A stretch of 46,553 nt of DNA from Betaproteobacteria bacterium. GTDB taxonomy: Bacteria > Pseudomonadota > Gammaproteobacteria > Burkholderiales > SG8-41. Positions 25,117 through 34,365 of the stretch are shown in pieces. How positions within the stretch are numbered: position 1 is the first letter of the stretch; each line of letters begins with the position of its first letter. A model generated the notes under the pieces. It worked only from the letters and a program-made list of their open reading frames with translations, was not told the DNA's origin and did not search any database. A program made the position numbers and the translations under genes. The stretch covers positions 1 to 46,553 of the forward strand of contig JANYDM010000158.1 in NCBI GenBank assembly GCA_025363575.1. The letters are read 5' to 3'.

Positions 25117-26085
25117 CTATTCCGGTTTGACGTGTGCGTCCCTGACGACCTTGCCCCATTTTAGGCGCTCCGCCGCGAGATAGCGCCCGAACTCGACAGG
25201 CGTATCCGCGATCGGCTCGAATGCATTCTGCAGCAATTTCTCGTGCATATCCGGCGCCGCGACGATGGTCCTGATTTCACGCTCTAAACGCTCGATCACC
25301 GCGCGCGGGATGCCGGCCGGCGCGACTATTCCATTCCAGTTGTTTGCTTCGTAACCCGGTACGCCCGCCGCAGCCACCGTCGGCAGATCGGGCACGACCA
25401 GCGAGCGTTGCGCGGTGCCGATCGCCAGCGCGCGCACGCGACCCGTCTTGATATGACCCTGCACGGTCGTCAGGTTCGCGAACATCAGGGTCAGGCGACC
25501 GCCGAGCAGATCAGTCACTGCCAGCGAACCGCCCTTATACGGCACGTGAACGAGTGCGATGCCCGCCATGCTGCGGAAAAGCTCCACTGCAAGATGGCTC
25601 GCGCCGCCGACGCCGCTCGAGCCGAACGTATAAGTATCCGGATGTGCTTTCGCCAGCGCTATCAGCTCGCGCACGTTCCGCGCGGGCACCGCGGGATGCA
25701 CGACGAGGACATTGCTGGTGGCAGCGATGTTGGTGACCGGCGCGAAATCGCGTTGCACATCGAACGGCAGCTTGACGAAAAGCGCCGGCGCGATTGCCAG
25801 CGGCGGTGTCGCCATCAAAAGCGTGTAGCCGTCGGGCGCGGCGCGCGCGACGATCTCCGTCGCGATGATCGTGCCGGCGCCTGTGCGGTTGTCGATGACG
25901 ACGGATTGACCGAGCACAGCGGTCAGCTTCTGGCCGATCATGCGCGCCAGCACGTCGGTCGAGCCGCCGGCCGCGTACGGGACGACTAGGCGCAAGGGGC
26001 GCGCCGGATAGTCCTCCGCATGTGCGACAGCGGCGGCGCCCGCTGCCAGCAGCACGCAGCAATCCCAAACTGGTCGCGACGCCAT
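25117..26085 (-). CDS. TctC/Bug-family periplasmic solute-binding protein
   Basis: I chose ATG 26085 (322 residues): it starts a good signal peptide (MASRPVWDCCVLLAAGAAAVAHA, cleavage after AHA). The longer open frame would overlap the upstream hydrolase gene. The mature protein begins EDYPARPLRLVVPYAAGGSTDVLARM, the canonical Bug-family start, with GTIIATEIVARAAPDGYTLL next. It lies 14 bp after the hydrolase stop, at the end of the formate dehydrogenase cluster. No TctAB partners are nearby. The ligand is unknown; carboxylates are usual for the family. Confidence 0.9.
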   Translation of the reverse strand: MASRPVWDCCVLLAAGAAAVAHAEDYPARPLRLVVPYAAGGSTDVLARMIGQKLTAVLGQSVVIDNRTGAGTIIATEIVARAAPDGYTLLMATPPLAIAPALFVKLPFDVQRDFAPVTNIAATSNVLVVHPAVPARNVRELIALAKAHPDTYTFGSSGVGGASHLAVELFRSMAGIALVHVPYKGGSLAVTDLLGGRLTLMFANLTTVQGHIKTGRVRALAIGTAQRSLVVPDLPTVAAAGVPGYEANNWNGIVAPAGIPRAVIERLEREIRTIVAAPDMHEKLLQNAFEPIADTPVEFGRYLAAERLKWGKVVRDAHVKPE

Positions 26086-26099
26086 CGTGCGCCAACGCG

Positions 26100-27011
26100 T
26101 CAACCGCGGTAGAGCGGCGCGGGTTGGGTCAGGAACGACAGCAGGATGTGATAAGCGATCGCGTAATTCTGGGCCTTGGTGCTGTTGTGCGCGATGCCCG
26201 GCATCACGGCAAACTGCTTGTCCGGATTCGGCAGCAGTTTGAAAAAATCGAGCAGGTCTTCCATCGAAGCGATGCCGTCGTACTGGCCGCGCATGATGAG
26301 CGTCGGCGCCGTGATTTTCAGCGGATCGACGAGCGGGAGTTTGGAGCACATATCGACATAAGTGCCGGTCGGCACCGAATCGTCGAGTGCGAGTATTTGC
26401 GCAGCGTATGCATCGATCACCGGCTGATCGGCACCGCCGTCATGGTCGCGCGTGAACATGGTTTGCACGAAGGCGCGGTCGATTTTGCGCCGGTTTTTCG
26501 CCAGATATTCGGGCAGCTTCTTCGTGCGCTCCGCAAGCGTCGGACTGCCTTTGCCTGTCCACACCATGGCACTCAGGACCAGCCGCGAAACGCGCTCAGG
26601 ATGGCGCTGTGCATAGAGTGCTGCGCGCAATGCGCCGGACGAACTGCCATAAAACAGAAATTGTTCAGTACTGCGCGTTTTGACGATGTACTCGACCGCG
26701 GCCTCGAGATCGTCGGCGCCGTTGGCGACATCGCAATTGATATCGCGATGCTTGCTCGAGCGCCCGTAGCCTTCCATATCGATGCACCACGTGTCGAATC
26801 CACGGCGCGCAAACCAGTCCATCATCGAAGCGTCCGGCTTGCCCGGCATCTGAAAATCGAAACCGGGTGTCGATGCCATCGATGAGCCGTGCACGAAAAT
26901 AAGTGTGCCCCGGTTAGGCTCCGCCGTGGATCTCTTCTCCCACAGGAAAAGCTTTACGTCGCCTTTGTGCGTCCAGTGTTCCTGACCTGCGGTTGCGCTG
27001 GTTTGATCCAT
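26100..27011 (-). CDS. Alpha/beta-hydrolase
   Basis: The 303-residue protein has the alpha/beta-hydrolase fold: oxyanion segment FVHGSS (about 40-45), nucleophile elbow YGSSSGA, acid Asp in MRGQYDG, and catalytic His in PGIAHNS. No signal peptide is visible. The start lies 5 bp after the formate dehydrogenase alpha stop, with no separate ribosome site, so translation is probably coupled. The substrate is unknown. Context allows a thioester or formyl-ester hydrolase, but it does not resemble the esterase D type of formylglutathione hydrolase. Confidence 0.85.
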   Translation of the reverse strand: MDQTSATAGQEHWTHKGDVKLFLWEKRSTAEPNRGTLIFVHGSSMASTPGFDFQMPGKPDASMMDWFARRGFDTWCIDMEGYGRSSKHRDINCDVANGADDLEAAVEYIVKTRSTEQFLFYGSSSGALRAALYAQRHPERVSRLVLSAMVWTGKGSPTLAERTKKLPEYLAKNRRKIDRAFVQTMFTRDHDGGADQPVIDAYAAQILALDDSVPTGTYVDMCSKLPLVDPLKITAPTLIMRGQYDGIASMEDLLDFFKLLPNPDKQFAVMPGIAHNSTKAQNYAIAYHILLSFLTQPAPLYRG

Positions 27012-27016
27012 CGTTA

Positions 27017-29839
27017 TCAGGCCGGTATCAGCGCTTTAAGGTCCTGCCCGCCGCCGTAACTCGAGCGCGGCGTGAGTTCGCCACCACGCATGACTTTGAC
27101 CGCGCAATACTTGAACTCGGGGATCTTGCCGAATGGATCGAGCGCGGGATTGGTCAGCAAATTGGCTGCTGCTTCGTAATAGCAGAATGGAATGAACACC
27201 GCGCCGCGCGGTGTGCCGTCATCGGCGCGCGCGTAGAGCGAAATGATGCCGCGGCGGGACTCGACCGTAATGACGTCGCCCGGCTTCGCGCCAATCGCGT
27301 CGAGATCGAGCGGGTGCACCGATGCGACGGGATCGGGCTCGATTGCATCGAGGACGGACGCGCGCCGCGTCATAGCACCCGTATGCCAGTGTTCGAGTTG
27401 ACGGCCGGTGATGAGCACGAACGGGAATTCACGGTCGGGCTGTTCGGCCGCGGGAATTATGTCGGCCGGAACAAGCTTCGCGCGGCCGGTCGGCGTCGGG
27501 AACTTGTCGACAAAAACGACGGACTGTCCCGGATCTCCTTCCTTTTCGCACGGATAGGTAACGCAGCTTTCTTCTTCCAGCCGTTCCCACGTGATGCCGG
27601 CAATCGAATTCATCGCCTGGCGCATTTCGTTGAAAACTTCCCGCGGGCCCTCGTAGTTCCAGTCGCAGCCCATGCGACGCGCGATTTCCTGGATGATCCA
27701 CAAATCGGGCTTCGCATCGCCGGGCGCTTCAAGCGCCTTGCGCCCTAACTGCACCATGCGGTCGGTATTAGTCACGGTGCCGCTTTTTTCCGGCCATACC
27801 GTTGCCGGCAGGATGACGTCGGCGTGATAGCAGGTCTCGGTCAGGAATATTTCCTGAACTACCAGATGTTCGAGCTTGGCGAAGGCTTCGCGCGCGTGAT
27901 GCGCGTCGGGATCCGACATCGCGGGGTTTTCGCCCATGATGTACATGCCGCGGATTTTGCCTTCCAGGGTCGCGTTCACGATTTCGACGACCGTCAGTCC
28001 CGCCTGCGGATCGAGCGTTGCGCCCCACAGCTTCTCGAAACGCAAGCGCGCATCGTCGTTGACGACTCGCTGATAGTCCGGATAGAACATCGGGATCAGT
28101 CCGGAGTCGGAAGCACCCTGCACGTTGTTTTGCCCGCGCAACGGATGCAAGCCGGTGCCGGGGCGGCCGATCTGGCCGGTCATCATGCACAGCGCGATCA
28201 GGCAGCGCGCGTTGTCCGTGCCGTGAACGTGTTGCGAAATGCCCATGCCCCACAAAATCATCGAGCCCTTCGACTTCGCGTAGAGCCGCGCCACTTCCTT
28301 GATGGTCTCGGCTGGAATGCCGCATACCGGCGCCATCGCCTCTGGGCTATAGTTGGCGACGTTTTTCTTCAGGTCTTCATAGCCGATCGTGCGGCTGCGG
28401 ATGAAATCTTCGTCGACCAGGCCTTCGTGCACGATGACGTGCATCAACGCATTCAGCAGCGCGACGTCGGTGTCGGGCTTGAACTGCAGGAAATAGGCGG
28501 CATGCCGAGCAAGATCGCCGCGGCGCGGATCGGCGACGATGAGCTTGGTCCCGTTCTTGACCGCATTTTTAATCCAGGTCGCCGCCACCGGGTGGTTCGA
28601 AGTCGGGTTGGCGCCGATCACGAGTACGACCTCGGCCTTCATCACGTCGCTCACCTGGTTCGACACCGCACCTGAACTCACGCCCTCCATCAGCGCGGCA
28701 ACGCTCGACGCATGGCACAACCGCGTGCAATGGTCGACGTTGTTGCTGCCGAACCCGGTGCGCACCAGTTTCTGGAACAGGTAGGCTTCCTCGTTGCTGC
28801 CTTTCGCGGAACCGAAACCGGCCAAAGCGCGTGCACCCGCCTTTGCCCCATCCCTGTCGCGGATCTCTTTCAGCTTGCCGGCCGTGAAATCGAGCGCCTC
28901 ATCCCACGTCGCTTCGCGGAAATATTCGAGCGGGTTAGCGGGATCCATCTCGAAATCCGCGGATTTGGGCACGCCGGTCTTGCGGATGAGCGGCTTGGTA
29001 AGCCGTTGCTTGTGGTGCGCGTAGTCGAATCCGTAGCGACCTTTGACGCACAGGCGTCCATGATTTGACGGGCCATCGCGGCCGTCGACGTACAGAATTT
29101 TATTGTCTTTAACGTTGTAGGTGAGCTGGCAGCCAACGCCGCAGAACGGGCAGACCGAATGCACTTGCTTGTCAGGCTTGAACATGCCGGCGTCACGCGC
29201 CGGCATCAGCGCGCCGGTCGGACATGCCTGCACGCATTCGCCGCACGCGACGCAGGTGGAGTTACCCATCGGGTCGTCGAGGTCAAACACGATTTTTGAG
29301 TGATCGCTGCGGAATGCGTAGCCGATCACGTCATTGACCTGCTCTTCGCGGCAGGCGCGTACGCAGCGCGTGCACTGGATGCACGAATCGAGATTGACCG
29401 CCATGCCGGGATGCGACAGGTCGGCGGCGGGCTGGTGGCGACGCGCGAACCGCGGCTTGCCGACCTTGAGCTTGGCCACCCACTCGTCGAGCTCCGACTT
29501 CAGCGTGTGTCGCTCTTCAGGCATGTCAGACAGCAACAACTCGAGAACCATTTTTTGCGAAGCGACGGCGCGCGCGCTGTCGGTCGTCACTTCCATGCCG
29601 GCGGCCGGCTTGCGGCAGCAAGATGGCGCAAGCACGCGTTCGCCTTTGATTTCAACCATGCACGCGCGGCAATTGCCGTCGGGCCGCATGCCTTCCTTGT
29701 AACAAAGACGCGGAATTTCCACGCCCAGACGCTGGGCGGTCTGGATGATGGTTTCATGGCCGTAACCGACGACATCCCCGCCGTTCAGCTTGAACTCGAC
29801 CGGCATCGCTTCGTATTCCTGTTTGCTCATCGCCGTCAT
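27017..29839 (-). CDS. fdh1A: NAD-dependent formate dehydrogenase, alpha (catalytic) subunit
   Basis: The 940-residue soluble molybdo- or tungsto-enzyme oxidises formate to CO2. An N-terminal NuoG-like part binds 2Fe-2S (C46, C57, C60, C74 or C75) and two 4Fe-4S clusters (CIQCTRC from 153; CVACGEC from 196). The catalytic part has a further 4Fe-4S motif CPFCGVGC (230-237) with C264, and Cys375 in RLCHASSV as metal ligand, in place of selenocysteine. The C-terminal MGD-binding domain includes TGRQLEHWHTGAMTRR. A GAGGT ribosome site precedes ATG 29839. Upstream is the fused beta subunit. The two-subunit layout and length are like Methylobacterium FDH1. The metal (Mo or W) cannot be told from sequence. 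Confidence 0.92.
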   Translation of the reverse strand: MTAMSKQEYEAMPVEFKLNGGDVVGYGHETIIQTAQRLGVEIPRLCYKEGMRPDGNCRACMVEIKGERVLAPSCCRKPAAGMEVTTDSARAVASQKMVLELLLSDMPEERHTLKSELDEWVAKLKVGKPRFARRHQPAADLSHPGMAVNLDSCIQCTRCVRACREEQVNDVIGYAFRSDHSKIVFDLDDPMGNSTCVACGECVQACPTGALMPARDAGMFKPDKQVHSVCPFCGVGCQLTYNVKDNKILYVDGRDGPSNHGRLCVKGRYGFDYAHHKQRLTKPLIRKTGVPKSADFEMDPANPLEYFREATWDEALDFTAGKLKEIRDRDGAKAGARALAGFGSAKGSNEEAYLFQKLVRTGFGSNNVDHCTRLCHASSVAALMEGVSSGAVSNQVSDVMKAEVVLVIGANPTSNHPVAATWIKNAVKNGTKLIVADPRRGDLARHAAYFLQFKPDTDVALLNALMHVIVHEGLVDEDFIRSRTIGYEDLKKNVANYSPEAMAPVCGIPAETIKEVARLYAKSKGSMILWGMGISQHVHGTDNARCLIALCMMTGQIGRPGTGLHPLRGQNNVQGASDSGLIPMFYPDYQRVVNDDARLRFEKLWGATLDPQAGLTVVEIVNATLEGKIRGMYIMGENPAMSDPDAHHAREAFAKLEHLVVQEIFLTETCYHADVILPATVWPEKSGTVTNTDRMVQLGRKALEAPGDAKPDLWIIQEIARRMGCDWNYEGPREVFNEMRQAMNSIAGITWERLEEESCVTYPCEKEGDPGQSVVFVDKFPTPTGRAKLVPADIIPAAEQPDREFPFVLITGRQLEHWHTGAMTRRASVLDAIEPDPVASVHPLDLDAIGAKPGDVITVESRRGIISLYARADDGTPRGAVFIPFCYYEAAANLLTNPALDPFGKIPEFKYCAVKVMRGGELTPRSSYGGGQDLKALIPA

Positions 29840-29847
29840 GGGTTACC

Positions 29848-31551
29848 TCATTCGATCTCGTGCGCGAAATGCTTGACCACGCAGCGCACCGGATTGGGCG
29901 CCGCCTGGCCGAGCCCGCATATCGATGCGTCAGCCATCGCGCTCGAAAGTTCCTCGAGGAGCGGCTTGTTCCACTGCGGCGCCTGCATCAGGTTCAGCGC
30001 CTTGGCGGTGCCCACGCGGCACGGCGTGCACTGGCCGCACGATTCTTCGGCAAAGAACTTCATCAGATTGCGTGCTGCCGTGCTCGCCTTGTCGCGATCA
30101 GACAGAATGATGACCGCTGCCGAACCGATAAAACATCCGTGCGGCTGCAGCGTATCGAAGTCGAGAGGAATGTCACCCATGCTCGCCGGCAGGATGCCGC
30201 CCGACGCGCCGCCGGGCAGGTATGCATATAATTTTTGGCCTTCGAGCATGCCGCCACAGTATTCAGCTATCAGCTCTTTTACGGTAATGCCGGCGGGCGC
30301 CAAATGCACACCCGGATTTTTGACGCGACCCGACACCGAGAAGGAGCGCAAGCCTTTGCGGCCGTGGCGGCCCTGCCCTGCGAACCATTCAGCGCCTTTT
30401 TGCAGGATGTCGCGCACCCAGAAAAGCGTCTCCATGTTGTGCTCGAGCGTCGGGTGGCCGAACAACCCGACCTGTGCCACGTACGGCGGGCGCAGCCGCG
30501 GCATGCCGCGTTTGCCTTCAATCGATTCGATCATTGCCGACTCTTCGCCGCAGATGTAGGCGCCCGCCCCGCGCCGCAAATGGATCGGTGGGAGCGAACA
30601 GGGTGGATTCTTCTGCAACGCGGCGATCTCGCGCTCGAGAATTGCGCGGCAGCCGGCGTATTCGTCGCGCAAATAGATATACACCTCGGAAATCTGCGCC
30701 GCCCATGCTGCGATCAGCGCGCCCTCAAAGAAGCGATGCGGATCGCGCTCGAGGTAGTAGCGGTCTTTGAAGGTCCCCGGTTCGCCTTCGTCGATATTGA
30801 TCGCCATCACGCGCGGTCCGCGCTCGCCGCGCAGGATGCGCCATTTGCGGCCGGTCGGAAAACCTGCGCCGCCGAGCCCGCGCAGGCTTGAAGCTTCCAT
30901 TGTCTTCAAGATGTCTTCGGCGTCCCGCTTGCCGGCCAGGCATTCGGCCGCGAGGTCGTAACCGCCTTTTTTGCGATACTCATCGAAGCCGATGTATTTA
31001 TCGACTGTGCACACGGTGCTGTTCGCCAAGACCTGCGTGCTGACTGTATCAACAGTAGCCTGCGCGACCGGATTCTGGCCGACAACGACTGCGGGCGCCT
31101 GCTCGCAGCGGCCTATGCACGGCGCGGGAATGACGCGCACGTTCGGCCCCAGCGTTGCTTTTAATCTTTCCAGAAGAGGCAATGCGCCGGCAAGTTCGCA
31201 TGACAGCGAATCACAGACGCGGACGGTTAATGCCGGCGGCACCGCGTCACCTTCCTTGATCACGTCGAAGTGATGATAAAACGTGGCGACTTCGTACACT
31301 TCGACAAAAGCAAGCGCCATTTCGCGCGCGAGCGCCACGATATGCGCCGCCGAGATATGGCCGTAGCGATCCTGGATCTTGTGCAGGTGTTCGATAAGAA
31401 GATCGCGCCGGCGGGGCTCGCCGCCAAGCAATGCGCGCACCTCGGCGAGCGCCTGCGCATCGACCGGGCGACCTTTGGGATTGCCGCGCTTTCTCTTGCC
31501 GGATTTCGGTTCGCCGGACGGGCGGACTGCGATCTTCGTAGGGTCCATCAC
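29848..31551 (-). CDS. fdh1B: NAD-dependent formate dehydrogenase, fused gamma-beta (NuoE-NuoF-like) subunit
   Basis: The 567-residue protein joins two domains that are separate FdsG and FdsB in many bacteria. Residues about 35-190 are the NuoE/FdsG thioredoxin-like 2Fe-2S domain (VCDSLSC and APCIGRC). About 200-567 is the NuoF/FdsB part: FMN/NADH-binding GLGGAGFPTGRKW and GEPGTFKDRYYLE, GAGAYICGEESA, and C-terminal 4Fe-4S ligands SCGQCTPCRVG. It passes electrons from the alpha subunit to NAD+. The N-terminus is basic (KSGKRKRGNPKGR). It is the first gene of the fdh cluster, after a 237-bp gap that contains a TAAAAT-type -10 but no Fnr-like box. Confidence 0.92.
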   Translation of the reverse strand: MMDPTKIAVRPSGEPKSGKRKRGNPKGRPVDAQALAEVRALLGGEPRRRDLLIEHLHKIQDRYGHISAAHIVALAREMALAFVEVYEVATFYHHFDVIKEGDAVPPALTVRVCDSLSCELAGALPLLERLKATLGPNVRVIPAPCIGRCEQAPAVVVGQNPVAQATVDTVSTQVLANSTVCTVDKYIGFDEYRKKGGYDLAAECLAGKRDAEDILKTMEASSLRGLGGAGFPTGRKWRILRGERGPRVMAINIDEGEPGTFKDRYYLERDPHRFFEGALIAAWAAQISEVYIYLRDEYAGCRAILEREIAALQKNPPCSLPPIHLRRGAGAYICGEESAMIESIEGKRGMPRLRPPYVAQVGLFGHPTLEHNMETLFWVRDILQKGAEWFAGQGRHGRKGLRSFSVSGRVKNPGVHLAPAGITVKELIAEYCGGMLEGQKLYAYLPGGASGGILPASMGDIPLDFDTLQPHGCFIGSAAVIILSDRDKASTAARNLMKFFAEESCGQCTPCRVGTAKALNLMQAPQWNKPLLEELSSAMADASICGLGQAAPNPVRCVVKHFAHEIE

Positions 31552-31788
31552 AAATGCCTGATTAACGAGTCAAGTTACAACGTCGAATGCATTTGCGATT
31601 TGCCTGGCTGCAAATCACTTGCCCGAGCCGCGTGTCGGTTAGATCCGCTCGCGCCGGCCGGTTTCGAAACGTTCCTCCGCATGCCTGGCCGCGAATTTTA
31701 TCACGATTGTCAGCCGCAGCTACCGCGTCCCAGCTTAAGGGGCCGGTCTGCCGCGGACAACTGCAGCAGGCGCAACCCGCAATTACGT

Positions 31789-32667
31789 TTATTTCAAAAC
31801 GGACTTCAGCAGCTTGCCCATGTGCGCGGGGTTGCGCGTGACTTTGATGCCGCACGCCTCCATCACCGCAAGTTTTTCGTCCGCGGTGCCTTTGCCGCCC
31901 GAGATAATCGCGCCGGCGTGTCCCATGCGCTTGCCCGGCGGCGCCGTGATGCCGGCGATGAACCCGACTACGGGCTTTTTCATGTTGGCCTTGATCCAGC
32001 GCGCGCACTCTTCCTCATCGGAGCCGCCGATCTCGCCGACCATGATGACCGCCTCGGTAGCGGGATCGTCGTTGAACATTTTCATGATGTCGATGTGCTT
32101 CAATCCATTGACCGGATCGCCGCCGATACCGACACACGATGACTGACCGAGGCGCTGCTCCCGCAACTGGCCGACCGCTTTATACGTAAGCGTGCCCGAC
32201 CGCGAGACCACGCCGATCGGACCTTTCTTGTGGATGTGCCCGGGCATGATGCCGATCTTGATCTCATCCGGTGTAATTACGCCCGGGCAGTTGGGCCCGA
32301 TCAACCGAGTGCGCTTGCCCTGCATTTTGTACTTGGTGCGTATCATGTCGCGCACGGGTATGCCCTCGGTGATGCAGATTACGAGATCGAGGTCGGCCTC
32401 CACGGCTTCGTCGATTGCTGCGGCGGCGAAGGGTGGCGGCACGTAAATGACTGACACGTTCGCCCCGGTCTGCTCTTTGGCTTCTTTGACCGTCGCGAAA
32501 ATCGGTATGCTTTCGTAGGACTCGCCCGGCTTTTTTGGATTGACCCCGGCGACATAGCAGTTGGCGCCGTTCGCATACTCCTTGCCCATCTTCGTGTGGA
32601 ACTGGCCGGTCTTGCCGGTGATGCCCTGCGTCATCACGCGCGTGTTCTTGTCGATCAATATGCTCAT
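31789..32667 (-). CDS. sucD: Succinyl-CoA or malate-CoA ligase, alpha subunit
   Basis: The 292-residue subunit has the CoA-binding Rossmann domain ([15 protein letters not shown], about 11-25), GPNCPGVI and GIMPGH in the middle, and the phosphohistidine loop [14 protein letters not shown] near residue 250. The pair forms acyl-CoA from a dicarboxylate, CoA and ATP or GTP. ATG 32667 overlaps the beta-subunit stop (ATGA), so translation is coupled. No other TCA genes are adjacent. The setting beside fhs and formate dehydrogenase makes malate-CoA ligase of the serine cycle (MtkB) a real alternative to succinyl-CoA synthetase. Sequence alone does not separate them for me. Confidence 0.88.
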   Translation of the reverse strand: MSILIDKNTRVMTQGITGKTGQFHTKMGKEYANGANCYVAGVNPKKPGESYESIPIFATVKEAKEQTGANVSVIYVPPPFAAAAIDEAVEADLDLVICITEGIPVRDMIRTKYKMQGKRTRLIGPNCPGVITPDEIKIGIMPGHIHKKGPIGVVSRSGTLTYKAVGQLREQRLGQSSCVGIGGDPVNGLKHIDIMKMFNDDPATEAVIMVGEIGGSDEEECARWIKANMKKPVVGFIAGITAPPGKRMGHAGAIISGGKGTADEKLAVMEACGIKVTRNPAHMGKLLKSVLK

Positions 32668-34100
32668 TTGCGTTTCCCTCTGGCCGCTTTACGCGACGCT
32701 TTCGCGCGCGCCGGACGTTTCTTTGCCGGTCTCGTTTTTTTTGCGCTCGACTTGCGGCTTTTCGGCGCGACAGCCGTACGTTTTTTCGCCGCCTTTTTGG
32801 CGGGCCGCTTTTTGGCCGCAGGCCGCGCACGCGATTTCTGCTTCTTGGCGGAGGGCTTCCCGCGCGATTTCTTTGTAGCCTTCGGCTTGGTTTTCGCTTC
32901 AGGTTTCGCCTTGGGTTTGGCAGCCGCCTTCGGCGCGGCGCCCCCGGCCGCTTTCACCACTTTGGCGGCGGCGTCGGCCATGTTACTGGCCGAAATGATC
33001 GGCAAGCCCGAATCCGCAAGAATCTTTTTACCCAGGTCGACATTCGTGCCTTCAAGCCGCACGACGAGCGGCACCGACAAGCTGACCTGTTTGGCGGCGG
33101 TGACTATGCCCTCAGCGATAACATCGCATTTCATGATGCCGCCGAAAATATTGACGAGTATCGCCTTCACGTGCGGATTCTTGAGCATGATCTTGAACGC
33201 CTCGGTGACTTTCTCGGCCGATGCGCCGCCACCCACGTCGAGGAAATTCGCCGGGCTACCGCCGTAGAGCTTGGTGATGTCCATGGTCGCCATGGCGAGC
33301 CCCGCGCCATTGACGAGGCAGCCGATGTTGCCGTCGAGTGAAATGTACGAAAGATCGAACTTGGAAGCTTCGATTTCGGCCGGATCTTCTTCATCGAGAT
33401 CGCGCATGGCGACGAGGTCGGGATGTCGAAACAACGCGTTGTCGTCAAAATTCATTTTCGCGTCGAGCGCGATGACGTCGCCGCTGCCGGTCAGAATAAG
33501 CGGATTGATTTCGGCCAGCGACGCATCGGTTTCGTCGAACGCTTTATAAAGACCCTGGAGTGCAGGCCGCGCTTTTGCCAGCGATGCTTCCGGGATGCCG
33601 ATCTTGCGCGCGACGTCGTCCGCCTCGCTGTCCTTGAGGCCGCTCGCCGGATCGATGAAAACCTTGTGGATTTTCTGCGGGGTCTTCGCCGCGACTTCTT
33701 CGATGTCCATACCGCCTTCGCTGCTCGCCATCAGGCACACGCGCTGGGTGCCGCGGTCGACCACCATGCCGACATAGAGCTCTTTCTTGATGTCGGCACC
33801 CTCTTCCACGAGTAGCCGCCGCACTTTTTGTCCGTCAGGGCCGGTCTGATGCGTCTTCAGCATCATGCCGAAAATCTGATTGGCGTAATGCTTTACTTCG
33901 TCGACAGTTTTTGCGACTTTTACGCCGCCGCCTTTGCCGCGCCCGCCCGCGTGGATTTGCGCCTTCACCACCCATACATGTCCGCCGAGCCGATTGGCCG
34001 CATCGACGGTTTCGTCGACGCTGAAGCACGCTACGCCCTGCGGCGTGATTACACCGTATTTGCGCAGGATTTCTTTCGCCTGATATTCGTGGATCTTCAT
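32664..34100 (-). CDS. sucC: Succinyl-CoA or malate-CoA ligase, beta subunit, with histone-like C-terminal tail
   Basis: ATG 34100 is chosen (478 residues): it gives the family start [16 protein letters not shown] and has AGAAGG upstream. Residues 1 to about 240 are the ATP-grasp domain ([25 protein letters not shown]). About 250-387 is the ligase domain ([29 protein letters not shown]). E. coli SucC ends near residue 388; here a further 91 residues follow with 29 Lys, 12 Arg, many Ala/Pro and a single acidic residue, resembling histone H1 or AlgP tails. The tail runs in frame to the TGA that overlaps the alpha-subunit start, so it is part of the gene. The substrate (succinate or malate) is uncertain. 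Confidence 0.9.
   Translation of the reverse strand: MKIHEYQAKEILRKYGVITPQGVACFSVDETVDAANRLGGHVWVVKAQIHAGGRGKGGGVKVAKTVDEVKHYANQIFGMMLKTHQTGPDGQKVRRLLVEEGADIKKELYVGMVVDRGTQRVCLMASSEGGMDIEEVAAKTPQKIHKVFIDPASGLKDSEADDVARKIGIPEASLAKARPALQGLYKAFDETDASLAEINPLILTGSGDVIALDAKMNFDDNALFRHPDLVAMRDLDEEDPAEIEASKFDLSYISLDGNIGCLVNGAGLAMATMDITKLYGGSPANFLDVGGGASAEKVTEAFKIMLKNPHVKAILVNIFGGIMKCDVIAEGIVTAAKQVSLSVPLVVRLEGTNVDLGKKILADSGLPIISASNMADAAAKVVKAAGGAAPKAAAKPKAKPEAKTKPKATKKSRGKPSAKKQKSRARPAAKKRPAKKAAKKRTAVAPKSRKSSAKKTRPAKKRPARAKASRKAARGKRK
32667..32939 (-). other. Histone H1-like Lys/Arg/Ala/Pro tail of the beta subunit
   Basis: Ninety-one codons encode a low-complexity basic tail with repeated PAKK, AAKK and KKRPA units; 41 of 91 residues are Lys or Arg. 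Such tails bind DNA, RNA or polyphosphate in bacterial H1-like proteins. The repeat-like codons suggest growth by slippage. Confidence 0.85.
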
Positions 34101-34246
34101 GTACAGCCTTCTCGTGACGCCCAAACGGCCTGCATTCAGCCGTTCAGCGGATTAGCGATAACTTGAACGCGGATGCCGGGATGGGTCTGGGTTCAATCGA
34201 TTGTCGATAAAAAACGTGTGTCGAGCCTGCGCGAACGCGCTGCGCA

Positions 34247-34270
34247 AGTATAGCTGATTCGCCGCGAATC
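34247..34270 (-). promoter_or_regulatory. Candidate promoter and operator for the CoA-ligase genes
   Basis: TATACT (34247-34252, minus) is a good -10. A perfect 15-bp palindrome GATTCGC-C-GCGAATC (34256-34270) lies just upstream, in the -10/-35 spacer, about 150 bp before the beta-subunit start. A protein bound there would block polymerase, so a repressor operator is likely. It also fits a LysR-type T-N11-A half pattern. Confidence 0.45.
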
Positions 34271-34333
34271 GCCGCTGCAAGGCGAAGTCGATAATGCGGT
34301 CGGACGCAACTTTAGGTGGCGGGCGCTGCGCAC

Positions 34334-34365
34334 AAAAAAAAAGCGCAACCCCGGGGGGTTGCGCT
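34334..34365 (-). terminator. Strong intrinsic terminator of the small-RNA candidate
   Basis: AGCGCAACCCC (34342-34352) pairs with GGGGTTGCGCT (34355-34365), and nine consecutive T (minus strand, 34334-34342) follow. The direction shows that a minus-strand transcript arising upstream of 34370 ends here, although no intact gene lies there. Confidence 0.85.

Noticed and set aside
26086..26349. N-terminal extension of the TctC gene at 25117
   Set aside because: The extra 88 codons are an out-of-frame reading of the upstream alpha/beta-hydrolase; the signal peptide starts at ATG 26085.
27017..29839. NADH dehydrogenase subunit G instead of formate dehydrogenase
   Set aside because: The Cys375 metal-ligand motif RLCHASSV and the full MGD-binding C-terminal half identify a formate dehydrogenase; no other nuo genes are present.
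27017..29839. Selenocysteine codon in formate dehydrogenase
   Set aside because: The metal-ligand position is encoded as Cys, and no in-frame TGA interrupts the gene.
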